A DNA stretch of 64,000 nt from Xylocopa sonorina (Eukaryota; Arthropoda; Insecta; Hymenoptera; Apidae), in the NCBI RefSeq assembly GCF_050948175.1, contig NC_135201.1, forward strand, positions 3,472,001 through 3,536,000, in the 5' to 3' direction. Shown piece after piece: positions 50,691 to 63,785 of the stretch. Every line of letters starts with the position of its first letter. Position 1 is the stretch's first letter. The notes below the pieces were generated by a model. That model saw nothing but the letters and a program-made list of their open reading frames with translations, did no database searches and was not told the origin of the DNA. The position numbers were made by a program, and so were the translations under genes.

Positions 50691-51509
50691 TATCAGAAAA
50701 TTGTTTGAAAGGTAGAGTTCGAACTAGTCAGATTTGTCAAACGTGGAGCGCGAGAACAATTGAATTACTGCTCACGGAATCGTATATGGATGGGCTCATG
50801 GCGCATATTGAACGGTCGCTCGCCATATGTGGGTTCATAACGCTCAAACGGTTAAGAGGGGCCGAGTGACACGTGTCCAGGGGTTCCGATTCGGTCCCCA
50901 GCGTCGTAGAACATAACCCGTATAATCCAGCCACAGTTAACCCGATTAACCCCCTCTTACAAGTTACGGTAATGCGACGAGAATTACTGGTTACTAATTC
51001 TTCTTGGCCCAACTATTCTTGCGCACCCTACGACCAGCTTTATTCGACTACCCATTTAAACAGTCCAACGAACAATCCAACCACGCGTATCGATCGACTC
51101 GCACAAGGTAAAGTTCAAAGAAAAGTTTCTTAAGAATGAAAATTTAAGGACACAATTTTCTAAAGATAATTCGAAGATAATCGATGTGCTTTCAAACGAT
51201 CAAACTTCGTACAATCTCGCGAGATGTCTCGAAGCAACGAAGAGTCAGCAGCCGACACAATGGAGAACCCTCGAGTCTTACAATTTTGCGATCCTTCATA
51301 AAACCCGATGGGTCATGTTGCGCGAAAAATGAAAATCTTACGGAATTATTAGAAAATACGAGTCGAGCACGGCTGAGAGAAAGATGATCGTTCTTCGCAG
51401 TGGTCGTTAAAATCGAGGACAGACGAGAGAAAAAAGCAGGGGTGCGGAGAACGCAGCGGAGACTCGATAGTCTGAGCGTGCTCGCCGTTTCTCTCGCGCA
51501 TGCACGCGT

Positions 51510-51525
51510 ACACACACACACACAC
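51510..51525. repeat. (AC)n microsatellite
   Basis: About 16 bases of AC, the only CA-type tract noticed among many CT/GA tracts. Confidence 0.9.
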
Positions 51526-52809
51526 GATCCCCGGATCCCACCCTATCCAGGGGTTCCTCTAACTCGGCTCTTAATCTGAATCACGAGCACCGTTACCACC
51601 CCGTATCTCCAGCCCCGACTCGACGGCCACGGGTACCGCGTAAAATCTCGGCCGCAATAAATTGGCTAATTATAATCCAGAAGGAACCAGCGTAGAAGCA
51701 GGATGAACGCTCTGCGAGAGAGAAACAGAGGGGACAGAGCGTAGTTCGGACGGTCGCCTCTCGCGACGTTAATTGGAGAAGTCTATGACCTCTAATTGGC
51801 TCATCTCCCTCTCTTTCTTCTCTTCTCGCGTCGTCTCTCGACCGTCCGTTTTGCACCCTTCGTTTCATCCAGGCGACTTTCCGACTATACTTCTCTCCCT
51901 TTCTCTCTCTCTCGAGGCGAGTAGAGGGTACAGTCGATCGTGGTTGACCACTGAAACGCGCCGGAAGAAGCCTCTTTTCGCGAGCAGGAGTTACGCCACG
52001 TTCCTAGGAAACGTAGGCGGACGAGCACGGGCCAACCCGTCGTAGGACGCGGAGAAACACAGACGGACGGGTTGAATGGAGGCATTCAGGGGAGTGGTAG
52101 TTGGGTCGTGGTCCGCGGGTGGGTACTGGATGCTACACGGTGGCTGCACAATGCCCCAGGCGGCGGTTGCTCCCCTACAATGCCGTTGGAAACGGCCGCG
52201 CGATAAATTCCTGCAACTTTTATCGAATAGCAGGGCTAACAGGCTCGAGAGAGAGACGGGGGATGCTGGAGATATTGTGAAAGTTCTGTCTATAGGCCTA
52301 CGTGGCTCGCGCGGTACCGAAAACTCCGCGTCCACTTTGTCCGCCCTTTCATCGTGCAACCCCAACCGGTTCTTTCCGCTAACCGAGCTTCCTCTTGGAA
52401 CCGCTCTGGGCACGTGCGAGGAAATTCCAGCCAGCAGAGCCGTCAGAAATCTACCCTGCCATTCTGTTCGACAATTTTTTCTTTCCTACCCTCGATGCGA
52501 CCTTTGTTCGCCAGCGATTAAATAACAGGGACGCGATGCCTGTAAAATCGAAGCACGTCGACGCGACGCGTCGAATCGCGTCCTCGAAGTCTTCGAACCT
52601 GGTCAGAACAATGACGAGAAAGAGGCTGCGAGCACTGAAACCAAGATGGAGGGAAGAACGTCTGGGAGGGGTGGAGAAGAATACGGTTGCCAATAAATAG
52701 AGGATCGAGGCATCTAAATAAGTAGCTACGGCTGGAAGTAACGGAGGTGGAAACATCCGGCTCCGTAGCCCGCATCTTTCGGATGCGGGTAGTTCTCTGG
52801 CAATTATAC

Positions 52810-53360
52810 TAATGGAGATCGGAGGGACGGCGGTGGGACCAGGCGCGGAGGGGGTTGGAGGAAGCTAACCGTGTGGACCGTGGATGGGGGCGAGGGCGAA
52901 GACGACGGCTCGTAACGGAAGACGAAGAAGAAGGTGGAAGCCGACGGGGCGCGACGGTTTCTGGCGGAGGAGTAAGACCCGGAAGAAGCTCGATGCTTGG
53001 GAGGAAGGAGAGAAAGTAAGCAGGATGGGGCCGGCGGTAACACAGCGAGAACGGACGGGAACGGTTGAAAGAGCAAAGAAGGAAGGAAGGGGTTTGTATG
53101 TCGAGTGAAAAGTGAGCAGCATTTGAAGAGGAAACCTTCTGGTTATCCAGAGAGCAAGGGGGCGGGGGATGGGCGGCAGCCAGACTAGATGGACGGACGG
53201 ACGCAGATGGTAGCGGGCTCCGCTGTCGAAAATAAGAAGAGCGGTAATGAATGAGCTTGGCCAGAGTGCGCGGAGGGGACGAAGGAGTATAAGGAGAGCG
53301 GAACGCGGCTGTGAGAGTCGTACGGACCGCTGAGGGCCAATGGTGGCCGCCGAAAAGTGC
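52810..53360. other. purine-rich strand-asymmetric domain
   Basis: For about 550 bases the + strand is dominated by G and A (GGAGG, GAAGAAG, GGACGGACGGACG). The long - strand frame of Ser/Pro/Leu/Arg-rich sequence across it is the compositional counterpart and matches no family I know. Confidence 0.6.
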
Positions 53361-53661
53361 TTTAGACGAGAGCCGTGTATTCAAATGAAAAAGTGTATAT
53401 AATACCGTTGTACGCGAACGGCGGGGGCGGTGGTGCTCGCTGTCGTTGCTTTGATCCCCGCGTTCGCTCGCGCACCACCCCAAGAACAAGAGGGACGCTC
53501 TCGTCGACGCATTATTCCTCGAATATACCATCGAGCTCGCAGTGTAGGCTGGATTCCAAGTGTACATTGGGAGCACTCGTGGTGGTCGTGCTTCCGGTCG
53601 CGTGTGCAGGATTTCACACAGTTTAACAGCGAGAAGAATAACATTAACGATCACCCTGCTT

Positions 53662-53685
53662 TCTCTCTCTCTCTCTCTCTCTCTT
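53662..53685. repeat. (TC)n microsatellite
   Basis: A TC run of about 24 bases, located 135 bases before the long hairpin at 53820. Confidence 0.95.
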
Positions 53686-53819
53686 GTTCCTTTCCGTTTC
53701 CCTCGCCTCGCGTCGGATTTCATAATCCTCGCTGTGCAGGGCGATCGCGCTACTTGTTAACGGATCCTGTTACCAGCCAGGCAATCTCGTGTAGTCGCGG
53801 TTATACAAACGATCTTCTA

Positions 53820-53893
53820 CTTACTCGTAGATTCAGTTAAGCGCGTTAGACTACCGATAGAAGGTGGCGCGCTTAGTTGAATCTACTTGTAAG
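53820..53893 (+). ncRNA. long stable hairpin, candidate microRNA precursor
   Basis: The 5' arm (53821-53845: TTACTCGTAGATTCA then GTTAAGCGCG) and the 3' arm (53868-53893: CGCGCTTAGTTGAA then TCTACTTGTAAG) pair along 25-26 positions. The only break is a 2x2 mismatch; two other positions are G-U wobbles if the + strand is transcribed. Towards the tip, CTACC (53851) pairs with GGTGG (53863) around a 7-base loop, leaving one 5-base bulge. The shape and length (about 74 nt, two-turn stem, small loop) suit a metazoan pre-miRNA in an intron of a + strand gene. Neither arm matches a conserved insect microRNA I know. A decayed MITE with long inverted repeats is the main alternative. Confidence 0.4.
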
Positions 53894-54492
53894 CAGTCAG
53901 ACCGCGTCCGTCCAGCGCTCGACCCAATCCACTTACGAGTAGTCTCGACTCCACTATAATCGTCCCACCGCTATAACCGCAGCGATTTTTACACCGCGAG
54001 GATCGTCCTTCCTCAATAAAATTTCCTATCTTCAACAATGAATTCTACCCTTTTTTACAAAATACTTTACTCGAAATAAAATTCGCGAACTCAAACAAGA
54101 GCACGTTCCGCGCACCCTCGTTCGCCTGAATCTCTGCGCGCGCGTCACAGAGTCCTCCTCGCGTCCCGCGACTCGCGTCCGTCGATCGTTCGAAAACGCC
54201 GGGTCGAATTTTCCGGGCCTCGGAAACGTTATCCGACGTACGCCGGCGGAGGAATTAATTTATCACCGTGTTCCCAGTGTCTGTTCGACGAAACAACGGC
54301 CAGGAGGAGCGGGCAGGGCTCTCGATGGGCAACACGGCCGCGGTGCCGTTCAACTATTAAACGAGGCGGGCGGGTGGTGGAGGAGGCCGCCATCGATCGC
54401 ATAATACGAGACGTCTGCGAATTTGATCGGTCGTATCCGAGCGAAATTTCTGTAATCGGCGCAAATGATTGCAGTCCGCTTTATACGGTGCT

Positions 54493-54514
54493 GGGGGGGA
54501 GGGGGGGGGGGGGG
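54493..54514. repeat. poly-G tract
   Basis: Seven G, one A, then fourteen G on the + strand. It is prone to G-quadruplex formation and to sequencing or assembly length error. Confidence 0.9.
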
Positions 54515-54810
54515 CGTCGCTCGGGTACGCGTTCTAGTATAACGTCGCGATACCGGCCACAATTGGGGTAAATATTTGAACGCTAATTGAACTATTCCGC
54601 GCGGCGCGCGTATAACGTAGCCGGGGCTGCTAAACAGTTACACTCGATTGTGGTAAATCATAATGGAAACGTCGTTACCGTGGGCTGGCCGCCATTGAAT
54701 CGAGTTTTCATAACCGTTCCCATTGTTCTGGAAATATTCGCGCGCTGCCCGTTTAATAAAGACCCACGCCTACGAGGGTGGCCACTGGATTTTTTCGTTC
54801 TCCCTTTTAC

Positions 54811-54823
54811 TCTCTCTCTCTCT
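54811..54823. repeat. short (TC)n microsatellite
   Basis: About 13 bases of TC. Confidence 0.8.
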
Positions 54824-57800
54824 TTCTCTGTTTCCTTCTCCACCATCGACGAGCCTTCTAACCATTCTTAACGCGACACGACGCACCCCGCCCCACGGTT
54901 ATCCGATCGCGAAATAGCTGGCGCGTGTTACGCGCGAGTAACAATGGAAGGAACACGCCTCGTGTTTGTGTCCGGCCCGGAATGGAGATGGAACGACGGA
55001 GCGTCGAGCAGGACCGCCGCGTCGTGCGTGAATCCTTCACGCGTGTATGCGTACGCGCTAATGAGCTGGAACAAGCTACACGGCGTACCTTCGACGCCGC
55101 GTGTTTGAGCGCTGAGCCCAGCTCCGCTGGGACCAACCGCGGCGAACACGTCGATCGAACGCACAACGCGTCGACCTAGCTGCACGTTGCTGGCGTCCTC
55201 TGCTCTGCGTCCTCCGTCGACTGGTCCTCTGGTACCGTCTCTGCTTTCGATTCTTCATCGAATCGACTGCGAGAGACCGCGAGATCCGCGGCCAATTTAT
55301 CCGCATCTACGAAACGGCGGCTGCGCGAAGTTGCCGGTGTTGGTTCACGGTTCGTTTGACGCCCTCGAAGTAGCAGCCGTGCCCTCCATCCAGGATTAAT
55401 TAGCAACAATTCCGGTTGACTCGACGAGAACTTGCCAGAGCGGAAAACGACAAAGATTCCCCCAGCCAACCCGTCCCCGTCGCCGTGCTCACGCTAGATT
55501 AACGGTTAATTGGCGGAGGCGTCTGGAGAGCGGCGAGGAGCGTCTTCGAGGAGGAATCGCGTTTGATTTCCCGCGGAACCGGGACGCGTCGCATCCGCGC
55601 GGATATTGTCACGTTAAACCGTGAGATCGCGCATCCTGCGCCTCCTGTCGCGCGATTACCATCGCCTGGAAATTGCTGTCAAAAATTCAAACGAAGAAAC
55701 GACGAAGACTGAAAAACTTGGGTGACAACGAACCAATACACTCATATAATATATATGTATATATAATGATTCGTAACGTAAGATCTCGGATCGCTCGCCC
55801 TTTGTACCCCGCGACAATAATATCTCCCGCGATTAAATTCGCCCGCGCGATATAACGCAGAGACCGTGGAGTCGGTGATAAAGCGCACTCGCCCAGCCCC
55901 CAGCGTCCCACCCTCACTCTTTGTACCGTTACCAGAAGGATTACACATCGGTAGAAACTCCGCGCCATCCGGGAGCCGAGGATTCATTAATAACGACCGC
56001 CAGCGGATAGGAGAACGGGTGACGCACAGCTGAGAATAATTCGAAGTCAATGGCCGCTGGTGGGCGAAACTGTGCGACGGGGCTGCCGCAACCCTGTAAC
56101 GTTCCACTTGTTCGCGGCAAGGGTGGTGGTGGAGCAGGAGAAAGAGGAGGACGGAAAGAATTGCCGATACACCGGCTACGTGGACAGCAAGTGGAGAGCG
56201 CATTGGTATTCGGGTAGAAGAGGGTGGCCAGCTGGCTCGTAAATAACCGAGTGGTCGGTGGGACAAATCCACGCGTAAGCCTCGTCGTGGCCTCTTAAAC
56301 GCTCGACTGAGAGCCGACGGAGTCGAGTGGCCCTCGAGCGTAATCGGTTAGCCGCGCGGAGGTGTGTGCCGACGGAACAAGGCGAGAGGAGGGCAGGCCT
56401 TCTTCACCTTCTTCCGATGAAGTTGGCTAGGCGAGTCGACGGTTACAGGTGGATGGCGAGGAGGGATGCGCTCGCGTTGAACCGTGGCGCACACCTGCGC
56501 GGAAGCGTGCTCTAATATTTTATGCAGCAGTTTATAGAGATATATCGGCCGTCTACCGCGGCGGTATAAGTCAAAACCTACTTTACCTAATGGCCTCCTG
56601 GCGACGACCACCCTCTACCCTCGACTATCCGCCAGCACTCGTGTACAGCCGCTAAAGTAAAGGCCGTCCGTGGAGGCGCGCTACGTGGCTCTAGCCACTA
56701 CCCCACGTACTGCTGCGACGCCTCACGACGTCTCCTTTCGCGTTGCGACGAGCGGAACGCGCGTGTACTACATCAAAATTGCATCCCCAATTGCAAGCTT
56801 CCGCGCAACCCCGCGCGTTTCCTTCCCGCCGCCCTCTGCTTCCGCTTTCTTTTCGCCCTCCCGCCGCAGCTAATTTGCATATCCTCCCGAAAAATACTCG
56901 AACGCTCGTCTAGTTGCCTCGCACGCTCGCGAACGAGGCGCGCGTACGCTCTTCTACTTTCTTAATCAGTTTGTTGTCCCTCTTTCCTTCGAATTCGCTG
57001 GGGAATCGAGTTTAACGGAAATTGAGGGTGCCAATGATTTTTCAGTGACAAGTGGAGAATGTTTAACGTGATAGTGGGTAGGTGTTTAAGAGGAGGACCG
57101 TGCCAAGAAAAATGGCGTCGAGCGAAGGGTTGCTCGAGGAACAACTCACGCTACGAGATCCATTATGCAACCGCGATCCGCCAACCGCTCGAAAGCTGGC
57201 GTAAGCGTCGACTGAAGCACTTTGGCGAGTGCTGTCGACCGAAATCTTGCTGCTTAATAATCGACACCCCGCGTTCCTCGTCCCTGCGCGACGTCTCCGC
57301 AGCGAGTACACACAGGGGTAGATGACGAGGAGCACTCGAGGCTCCGGTCAAAGATAGTTTTAACTGGATGGCGGCGCGTCTAAAGCGAGGAAACACGATC
57401 CACCGGTGCGCTATTAAGGTTTCGTATGACTCTCGCCTCGTCGAGGCCCGTTCGAACAGCCCCGAGTAACGACAAGAACCCCGGATTCGTTCCCAACCCC
57501 TTTGTTTGCCGGCACGGCTGCCTCGCTGGGGAAAAAAGACCGCACTCACGTCGTTTCTGCCGCCATTCGCTGTTCCATACGCGCGTGTACACCGATTTCG
57601 ATGGTTCCCAGGGAAAACGGAGATCTCTTTCGGGGTATGTCGGACGCGTGTTCCATTCCTGGTACACACCGCCTCGTATTTAACGCAAACAGAGTCTCCG
57701 GAGGGTCCACCCGGTATTCGTGACGCGCGGTCGCTGTTTGCGCGCACTTAAATATATACCAGCAGCCTCGCTTAGACCAACGTTCGATTTGTACAAACGT

Positions 57801-59062
57801 ATCAGTTTATCGATCACGCCGTGTTTCAAACGAACCGTTTCTAAAAGAAGAAATTCATCGACACCGCTCGAGTGGTTATTGTCGGGGTTGGAGGGTTGTT
57901 CGCGTCGAATTACGAATTTGCGACGTTAAAAGTATCTTGGGCGATAAAAATTGAAGCTCGTCCTCGTTATCTCTCCGTCTATCTCGCCCATTCGCGCTGC
58001 TAAAAAATTAATAATAATTATTTATGAAGGAAAGCAGGCGGATAGGTTCGCGTCGTGTCACTCTACGACGCTTTGGGCGCGACTCAATCGCTCCAGGCAG
58101 CCATGTCAACCTCGTTAACCACCGAGGGTCCTATTAAGTATCATACGAGCCGTTTATTTCGAAAATGGCTCAAGTCCATTTATGCTCAAGTCGAGATACT
58201 TGAATTTAAAAATATGAAATGGTGGTGTAACGCTCTTGCGTTCCCAAGGGTGTACAATTTATCAGCTCAACGTACATTTAACTAACTTTGCAGAGACACG
58301 TGTGTACGAAAAATTAATTGTATTGGTAATCAATCTTGACGAGTCGAGGAGCAGTTCCCAGCGGGGCCTTCGACGCGTCTGCCGTAAGATCGCAAGCTCG
58401 AAATCCCACGGCCACGATTATTATTCCAACTGAACGAAACGGTTAAATTAGATAGGGGGATATTCTTCTTTTTCCTCTGCGCAGAGATTTCTGCTGTTTA
58501 AATCGAAACACCCCATGAATGTACGTGTACATGTATTACACGGCCGGCGAGCATCCCCCTCGGAAAAGAGCCGCGCTGGAATGGTCGGAAAGAAGAGGGT
58601 GAGAGGGCAAACACGGCGACACGGAGCTAACTTCGCGGTACAACGTGCCGTGGAACCAAACAGGGTCCCACGTCTGGCTGTCCGTGCCGCGAGCGTCACG
58701 CGCGTACACTCGACATAATTGCGCTGCCGCGATTAATAATTAGACGCGCAATTGGGCGTCACCTGAAATCCGTACGCGTACGCGCCGGAAATCGATTTAT
58801 CGGGCCCGACGTACGTACCGCAGCCCGCGTCCGCGTCTAGTATCGATTCCTCGTCAGCCCTACGCGACGCTCTGGAAACCACCCCGCGTCTCCTGAGTGG
58901 CTACTGATCCCCCCCCGTTCCTCGATCGAATCGATCCGCGTCGAATGATCTTCGTCTCGGCTGTGAGATGGTCCCTTAAAGGCTTCTGCGAGGTGATCTG
59001 TCGAGAATCAACGACAGACGATACTTGGATCGTCAACCCCTTCTGGTACCAGGATTCGAATC

Positions 59063-59648
59063 GAAATAATGAAAGATGTTCAAAGTAAAACTTGAGGAAA
59101 GTATAGCTAATAGTTTTTAAATGAATCCTGCATCGTTCATACTGTCGCTTGAAATATTAAATTAGATTAATTATTATCAATGTTCAACGATAACTCTAGG
59201 TCGACCAAGCGAAATAATTAAAAATACCCAAAGTAAAAGTTGGGGAAAGTATAGCTAATAATTTTCAAGCGAATCCTGCCTCGTTTATATTGTCGCTAAA
59301 AATATTAAATTAGATTAATTATTATCAATGTTCGACAATAACTCTAGATTGACCAAACGAAATAATTAAAAATATTCAAAGTAAAACTCGAGAAATGTAT
59401 AGCTAATAGTTTTCAAGCGAATCCTGCATTGTTTATACTTGCGCCAGAAATTTTTAATTAAATTAATTATTATCAATGTTCAACAATAACTCTAGATTGA
59501 TCAAACGAAATAATTAAAAATACCAAAAATAAAACTTGAGGAAAGTATAGCAAATGTTTTCAAGCGATTTCTGAATCTTTTATACTGTCGCTAAAAATGT
59601 TCAATTAAATTAATTATTATCAATGTTCAACGATAACTCTAGATTGAC
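59063..59648. repeat. tandem array, 4 copies of 148 bp
   Basis: Copies begin GAAATAAT at 59063, 59211, 59359 and 59507, all exactly 148 apart. Conserved blocks are GTATAGC.AAT, TTCAAGCGAATCCTGC, TTAATTATTATCAATGTTC and AATAACTCTAGATTGA. The copies differ by substitutions, with few indels. AT-rich, no reading frame. Confidence 0.95.
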
Positions 59649-62600
59649 TATTTTAGCGCAGAAGGGTTCAGATAGACAGCCAAACGAAACATGACCAGCG
59701 CCTGGCGAACGCGGTAACGCGTCAAACCCTCCCCCAAAGTCTCAGATTCGTGAATGATGTTCGCGAACCGTTTGAACGAGTCGGCGATTTTTTGGCGATT
59801 AGCCAAACGTGTGCCACGGCGATTACTCGGAATCGTTATTGCCGGAGATAAATGGGTTGGATAAAGGGTTCGAATCGGCTGGGCGGAGCCATAAGCGGGC
59901 GTTCCATCGTCAGATTTAACCAGCCCCGCCGTCTTGCGGCTCCGCGGAGTTAACCGATTTAGTCTTGAATAATTTGCTAATCTGATTAGCAGCGTCGGAT
60001 GAAAATTACAGATAGCTACGGAGTTTCGCATCGGTTCATCTAATTACCGTAGGACCCGCGCGGCGCGCCCTCGCGGATCGGTTAAATTCGCCGCGATAAA
60101 TTAGACGCGACGAGGAGTTCTTTCTCGCGTGGGGGTGCGCTGCGAGAAAACCGTCGAGCGACGATTACGGGCAGGGAAACTCGAGCGTATCGCGTCTCCT
60201 GTTCGCTGCTCGACGAGCGCCAAGTTTCCCGACAAAAGTGTCGCGTTTCAATTTTGATAAAGTCCTCGCTACCTGGCCCTGAAGGGTTGCGCGCGGGCGC
60301 CCCTCGAAATTTCACGAAACGCCCGGTCGACGACGCGCCGCGTGCCTGTCGCGTCTCCTCCCTCGTAGGCGCCCGTGATATTTGCCCGTTGATGGGAGCA
60401 GAGCCGCGTCTGATACGCTACACTTTCTAAGGGAGGAACCAGCGACGCTCGTAAGCTGGCAGCCGGGCACAAAGCCTGTTGAAGCGCAACCCCTTCCGTC
60501 CGCGTCTCGCGTCTTCCGTTCCGCGCTGTTCGCCTGCCTCCATCGTTGCTATTTTCCCTGGCCATTCTTCTTCTCCCCGTCCAGGAAAAACGGTGGTCGT
60601 TGCTGGTTTTTTTTTTCTAGAGTCGCTTGGTACCAGTTTAACCCCTCGCGATGAGCTCGACGGGGGATGTTTTTTTTTTAATATTGGAATTACTTTTCGA
60701 CAGCGTGCACGGGTTAAAAGATTTGTTAAGTGGATTTTAATTGAAAGGAGTTAGAAGTTTTATAGTCTCTTTGGGTGGAGATAGAAACGATTTGAGTGTG
60801 GACGTGTAGATAGGGTGAAATTAAATTTCGAGTGATTTGATAGATCCAGTTTAGCTGTGCTGTAATGGACTGGTTCCAAAAGCTATTATTCGCGTTTTAA
60901 AATAATTTATAGTATACGTGTATCTATAATTTGCAAAGCCTATAATTATACGGTGTGAGATCCGTATTATTAATGTACTGTATATAACGATCGTTAATAT
61001 TGCAGACGGATTCGGCTGCAGCATCAAATGCGCCTCGTTTAAGCCACTGTTACAGCGATAGCCTCGATTACGCTTCGACTGGATCGATTTCACGAGTAAG
61101 CAACCATTATTAGATACAATAAGGGACGCGATCACGGTTTCTCCCTTCAATTTTCAAGACGGCGCCACGCTGAAACAGATATTCAAATTTGTCATACTTT
61201 TCATCGCGCTGTTTAATTGTTTTAACGCGATCCACTCAAGTTTCCCGGAGAACTCTCAAACTTCCAGCTCCTGGAGTAACTTGGTTCCGCGGAACATAGT
61301 TGGTCCTAATTGCTCGGCGCTGATTGGCCAATCACCCCCAAAGAATAATCATCGTGTCCTCTAAATGCCTCCCTCTCGCCAGCCCTCCTCGACCATCCCT
61401 GTAAAAACTACCCTTCGCCAAGAATTACACGTCCGTTCAAAAAAAAAAAAAGAAAAAACACTCGAAAACAAGGGGTTCGAAGTTAACGACTGGTTGCAAC
61501 CGTAACGTTTCGACGCGTCTTTCAGCGGGCCATCGCGAGCGAAGAAAACAACCGGCGAGCCTCGAACGGAAACGCCATTTCCGTATGCGCCGCGAAGAGG
61601 GTAGCCAGGGAAAGGCGGCGGGCGACGTAACAAGTTGCGCGATTGCGGAAGTGCGTCTTCTGGCGCGGCGCGAAACTACGTGCCGGAACTTGGGAATTTT
61701 ATGTATGGCGTTTCGCCGTCCAAGTATGCCAACTCCATCCGTCCCTTCTCCGCGAAGAAATAGTTCCATCTTCCTGTAAACTTTCCCCTCGGTCCAATGG
61801 ACTTCGGTTCCCTCGCAGGCACCCTGGTGTACACCCATCCCTCGCCAACCTACCCTATTCTCGCGAAGAAGCGCCAGTCGAGCGTATCCACCCTCTCTCT
61901 CGCTCTCTCTCGCACCCTCTCTATTCGGTTTTCACGAAAGAAACTTTGTCGCCGGGAAACTCAGCCGAATATTTTCCTTGCTTACACGCGATCATCGACT
62001 GCTCGCATCCCCCATCTTATGGCGCACTAATACGAAGGCCGATAGAAAAGTTTCGCGGCGCGTTTGGGCTCCCCTTCGTGGTATGCGCCAACGCCGCCAC
62101 CGCTGTAGAACCGGGGGTATGTATTAGGTCATCTTCGTGGAAGTTACGCGGTTTTGAACCGCTCGTTTCGAGCCACCGTACGCGGCTCGAGTTGAACACT
62201 TTTTTACCTGAGATACGCGCACGGTAGATCGCGGGAGCACCTCGTACGCGACGGTGTTTATGCACCCCGTGTCTCGTCGTCGCGGGAGTGGTGTTATCCG
62301 AGGAATGGTCTAGGTTTTTAAAAATAGAGAAATTTCGCAAATACGACCCGTCCACGGGAATTCACGCGGCGCTGATATATTGGCGACAGGGTATTTAAAG
62401 TTTGAAATAGGGTTTTTAATGGAACCGCGCACTGGGGTGGTGAAAACTCCAAACCCCGGCAAACAAATATTGAAATTTAAAACAGAATTTTAATTGGTTT
62501 CGCACAGAAGCGCGGAATTAATTTGGATGTTTAATAATGGATAATGGCGAGCAACCGGCGGTTCTATCGCGCCGTTTAAAAAATGCCTGTAACGAACTTT

Positions 62601-63749
62601 CAGCGCAATCGCACGAATCATCTATAGAAAAGATGTCCCTGACGGGTTTGTTTATAAAAAAAAAAATAATACAGCAAAAGAAACTTTCCCAGATAGGAAA
62701 GAATTAATCGCGTTACGGAAAGACTGACCAGATGGACCACTTTTTGATCCGTGCGCGGCCGCCATCTTCTCCCCCCAACGCGTTTCGTAGACATTAACTG
62801 TAGAACGAGCCCCCAACCGCGTTTACCCTCGTTCGAATTTAATCTTCCGCCTCTTCTTCTTCTTCTTTCCGCTCGTCCACCGCGATGGTCACTGAACGAA
62901 CATATTTTTAAAAACGCCAAAGGGAACCAATGATTATAATCCCTGCCTGCGAGACCCTTTGTCCCCGTCATCCCTCCCCCGTGTTTCGCGCGTGCAACAG
63001 TTCCAAGCCAAAGCTGGATCCGCCCCGCTAAGAAGATTAGCCGCGCGCGTAGGCGAGCCTGTAATACCTTTTCGTCGCGGTCGTTCCTCGAAGGAAACGC
63101 GATTACAAAGTGTGTGTTCGTCCACCGCGCGGATATCCGCGTGCTAATCGAGAACCTGTATGCGCGCGCGTTTACACGCGTCAGATTATTCGATTACAGA
63201 TCGACGATGACCCGTGTTTCGTCACGCGCTCGAATAAAGGACGAGGAATTTAATTGCGAGGCGAGCAAACAGTTGGCCAGAGATCACGTACCGCGGAAGA
63301 GAGGGGCTACTTTCCGTTGGTGAACGTCGAAAAATGTCCCCGAGGGTAGACGCGAGGTTTGAACAGCGATGGAAATTCAATTGCGACATCCCCGATCACC
63401 GAAGAACTCGCAGTAACACAACGATCCCGAAAGAAAATCACCGCCAGTCGGATCCTTTTTTTCTCTCCTCTCTCCACTTGTTCGCCCTCTCGCGTCCACT
63501 TTCGTACGTCCGCTCGACCCTTCCTTCACTTTCTCCCTTTATTTCCGAACAACCAGCGTAGAAATTGTGGTATTATTGGTTTATCCGTTTCGCTCAGTGG
63601 TTATGGAAGGGCGAGCACGCGGAAGAGCCCAGCGGAAGGTACGAAGGGCGGTACCGGATCGTATCTGGCCCGATATCGGGCTTATATCGTAATTCAGTTT
63701 CCAGAAGCTTCGTTATTATTTTCGATATCTTCGGAGACGAGCGACGCCC

Positions 63750-63785
63750 GTATAAATGGAAGGGACCGGACGGACGTCGGCTAGT
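63750..63785 (+). promoter_or_regulatory. TATA-like element with downstream GGACG motif, weak
   Basis: GTATAAATGG at 63750 is followed about 30 bases later by GGCTAGTCC, with GGACGG/GGACG motifs between. A CT-rich leader-like stretch and an ATG at 63969 (MAPRLADLER, cut by the window end) follow. The layout resembles a core promoter and 5' leader, but the initiator is poor and no gene is recognised. Confidence 0.15.

Noticed and set aside
52809..53723. 304-codon open frame on the minus strand
   Set aside because: Ser/Arg/Pro/Leu-rich, spans the purine-rich domain and a GA microsatellite (RERERERE), no domain. It is a product of composition.
59868..59890. tRNA B-box-like GGGTTCGAATCGG
   Set aside because: No A box or acceptor stem at the right distance, and no cloverleaf can be drawn.
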